Positions 6,641 to 7,859 of a stretch of 7,859 bases of DNA are shown here, piece after piece. The position numbers and the translations under genes are program-made. Every line of letters begins with the position of its first letter. Position 1 is the stretch's first letter. The notes beneath the pieces were generated by a model. It was not told where the DNA came from, searched no databases, and saw only the letters and a list, made by a program, of their open reading frames with translations. The DNA comes from Candidatus Poseidoniaceae archaeon (GTDB lineage: Archaea; Thermoplasmatota; Poseidoniia; Poseidoniales; Poseidoniaceae), in contig DUJC01000032.1 in NCBI GenBank assembly GCA_013330015.1, positions 1-7,859 of the forward strand, written 5' to 3'.

Positions 6641-6696
6641 GATATTAACTCCGTAGAAGGACAGAAGCATCAAAACCCATAACCCATGGGGAGATT
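6641..6696. promoter_or_regulatory. Shared divergent promoter region between aquaporin and exchanger
   Basis: These 56 bases separate two divergent start codons, so promoters for both genes must lie here or reach into the opposing coding regions. An AT-rich GATATTAACT (6641-6650) about 50 bases before the exchanger ATG could be a TATA-like element. A perfect 8-base palindrome, CCCATGGG, sits at 6683-6690 with a preceding ACCCAT copy (6676-6681 area). No specific regulator site is recognisable. Confidence 0.35.
6649..6652 (-). promoter_or_regulatory. Ribosome binding site deciding the aquaporin start
   Basis: Read on the - strand, GGAG lies 8 bases before the ATG whose first base is 6640. No comparable site precedes the more internal ATG at 6613, and the outer candidates at 6670 and 6673 would push translation across most of the divergent gap. 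Confidence 0.5.
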
Positions 6697-7800
6697 ATGG
6701 AGCAGAAGGATGAGTTGATGGGAATTCCCCAACTCCTTCACTTCAATGCCATGCTTATCACTGGAGCACTCTTTTTCGCTATTGTCTTGATGAAGTATCT
6801 CGGGCAATCGAATTCGATGTTCGTGGTCAGCATCATTTTGGTTCTTTCACTTGGCCTGCTCATCACCAGTGCAGACTTCTTCATCGAGGGTGCGAAGGGT
6901 CTTGCTCGACGTGCAGGAATTGCAGAAATCGTCATTGGTTTAACCATCGTATCGATTGGTACCTCGCTTCCAGAGATTTTGGTTTCGGGTAGTGCAGCCT
7001 ACGAAGCGAGTCAAGGAAAACAAGGAGCAGCAGACTTTGCTATTGGTAGTATCCTCGGATCTGTCCTTGTCCAAATCACACTAATCCTTGGTATCGTTGT
7101 GATGACGAGATCAGTCAAAGTTCGTCCATCATGGTTGAACCGTGATGGTGTCATCATGCTTCTCGCTGTGGTTCTTCTTCTGTTCTTCGTTTGGACGAAT
7201 GGCGAGCTTGCACGGTGGGAAGGAGCGATTCTTGCATCCCTCTATGTGGCCTACATCGTGTGGTTACTGATGAAACGCGAAGCAATTCGTCAAGAAGAGG
7301 TCGAAGAATCGGGTGAATACCAAGTTCGAGGATCAAATTGGAGTTCAGCTGCGTATCTGATCATGATCTTCCTTGGTCTTGCTTTTGCGGTCTATGCTGC
7401 AAATATCTTGGTTGAACAAGCCTATGATCTTGCATTGAAGCTGAAGGTGCCTCATTCCGTTGTTGGTACAACCGTCTCTGGAATTGGAACCTCCTTGCCT
7501 GAACTCACTATAGCATTGATGGCAGCAAAACGCAGCAAAGGTGTAGCGATTGGAACGCTCATTGGGTCGAACATCACCGACCCTCTGTTATCCGTGGGAA
7601 TCGCTTCAATGATTCATCCTCTTTCCATTTCACCTCAAGACAACGGATTGACCATGGACATTATCGCGCCAGCCACCGTCCTAGGAGTCTTACTCGCCTT
7701 GTTCTTTATGCGCCGAACTTATCGATTCGAGCGTTGGGAAGGCACCTGCTTGGTCCTGTTTTATGCCATCTTCCTGGTCGTTTTGCAACTCAATCGGTGA
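6697..7800 (+). CDS. CaCA-family cation/Ca2+ exchanger (Na+/Ca2+ or K+-type antiporter)
   Basis: This 367-residue integral membrane antiporter most likely exports Ca2+ in exchange for Na+ or H+. Two inverted alpha repeats are clear. Alpha-1 has GLTIVSIGTSLPE (81-93, Glu93) and AIGSILGSVLVQ (115-126). Alpha-2 has GTTVSGIGTSLPE (257-269, Glu269) and AIGTLIGSNITD (285-295). The paired Glu, Thr and Ser residues match the ion sites of the archaeal exchanger NCX_Mj. About eleven hydrophobic segments are visible, one more than the usual ten, because residues 1-40 add a helix (about 18-34) before the canonical first one. A charged cytoplasmic loop (about 192-216) separates the halves. The alpha-1 position usually held by Asn is Gln126, and the preceding SN reads SV. 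GGAG ends 3 bases before the chosen ATG, which is close; ATG 6718, preceded by AGAAGGA, is an alternative. Ion specificity is not proven. Confidence 0.9.
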   Translation: MEQKDELMGIPQLLHFNAMLITGALFFAIVLMKYLGQSNSMFVVSIILVLSLGLLITSADFFIEGAKGLARRAGIAEIVIGLTIVSIGTSLPEILVSGSAAYEASQGKQGAADFAIGSILGSVLVQITLILGIVVMTRSVKVRPSWLNRDGVIMLLAVVLLLFFVWTNGELARWEGAILASLYVAYIVWLLMKREAIRQEEVEESGEYQVRGSNWSSAAYLIMIFLGLAFAVYAANILVEQAYDLALKLKVPHSVVGTTVSGIGTSLPELTIALMAAKRSKGVAIGTLIGSNITDPLLSVGIASMIHPLSISPQDNGLTMDIIAPATVLGVLLALFFMRRTYRFERWEGTCLVLFYAIFLVVLQLNR

Positions 7801-7821
7801 GTTGAAGCAAAATCAAGACTT

Positions 7822-7859
7822 ATGTCCGACCTTCCACTGGGAGAGTCATGGTCGACTTC
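7822..7859 (+). CDS. Possible start of a further gene, cut by the window edge
   Basis: After the exchanger stop, an ATG at 7822 opens a frame reading MSDLPLGESWST that stays open to the end. A second ATG at 7848, in another frame, has GGGAG a few bases upstream and reads MVDF. Only one of these can be the real start, and twelve codons are too few to identify a product. The remaining bases 7801-7821 show nothing recognisable. Confidence 0.25.
   Translation, partial: MSDLPLGESWST

Noticed and set aside
1..7859. A defence system, mobile element, CRISPR array or biosynthetic cluster
   Set aside because: I saw no transposase, integrase, nuclease, repeat-spacer pattern, terminal inverted repeats, tRNA or carrier-protein motifs. 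The genes are core metabolism and transport with similar base composition throughout.

Overview
The window holds seven well-supported protein genes in a compact layout with very short intergenic gaps, plus the possible first codons of an eighth gene at the right edge. I saw no RNA genes, insertion sequences or CRISPR repeats. The protein set, tight spacing and simple GGAG-type ribosome sites suggest a small-genome marine planktonic prokaryote. My best guess is a euryarchaeon of the Marine Group II (Poseidoniales) type, from overall resemblance only. No marker gene in the window proves this.

Left part (1-3371, + strand): the C-terminal end of a thioredoxin reductase; a MoeB/ThiF-type E1-like adenylyltransferase fused to a rhodanese domain; a protein with an intact response-regulator receiver domain and a long C-terminal part of no family I recognise; and a VTT (TVP38/TMEM64/DedA-like) membrane protein whose start lies 4 bases after the previous stop. 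The receiver and VTT genes are almost certainly co-transcribed. The first two could belong to the same operon. Thioredoxin reductase and an E1-rhodanese protein together fit handling of sulfur and redox equivalents (sulfur-carrier activation for molybdopterin, thiamine or tRNA thiolation).

Middle (3442-6027, + strand): one 861-residue chain containing both the alpha and beta parts of a thiamine-diphosphate 2-oxoacid dehydrogenase E1, preceded by about 130 residues I cannot assign. No E2 or E3 gene is in view.

Right part: a MIP-family channel (aquaporin) on the - strand, whose 3' end overlaps the E1 gene tail-to-tail by 23 bases. It is transcribed divergently, across a 56-base gap, from a CaCA-family cation/Ca2+ exchanger on the + strand. 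The channel and exchanger may share regulatory DNA.

Most of this is recognisable core metabolism and transport, not an obvious new system. The parts most worth a second look are the orphan receiver protein, the unassigned N-terminal region of the E1 fusion, the loss of both zinc-binding CxxC pairs in the MoeB-like protein, and unusual pore or site residues in the aquaporin and the exchanger.
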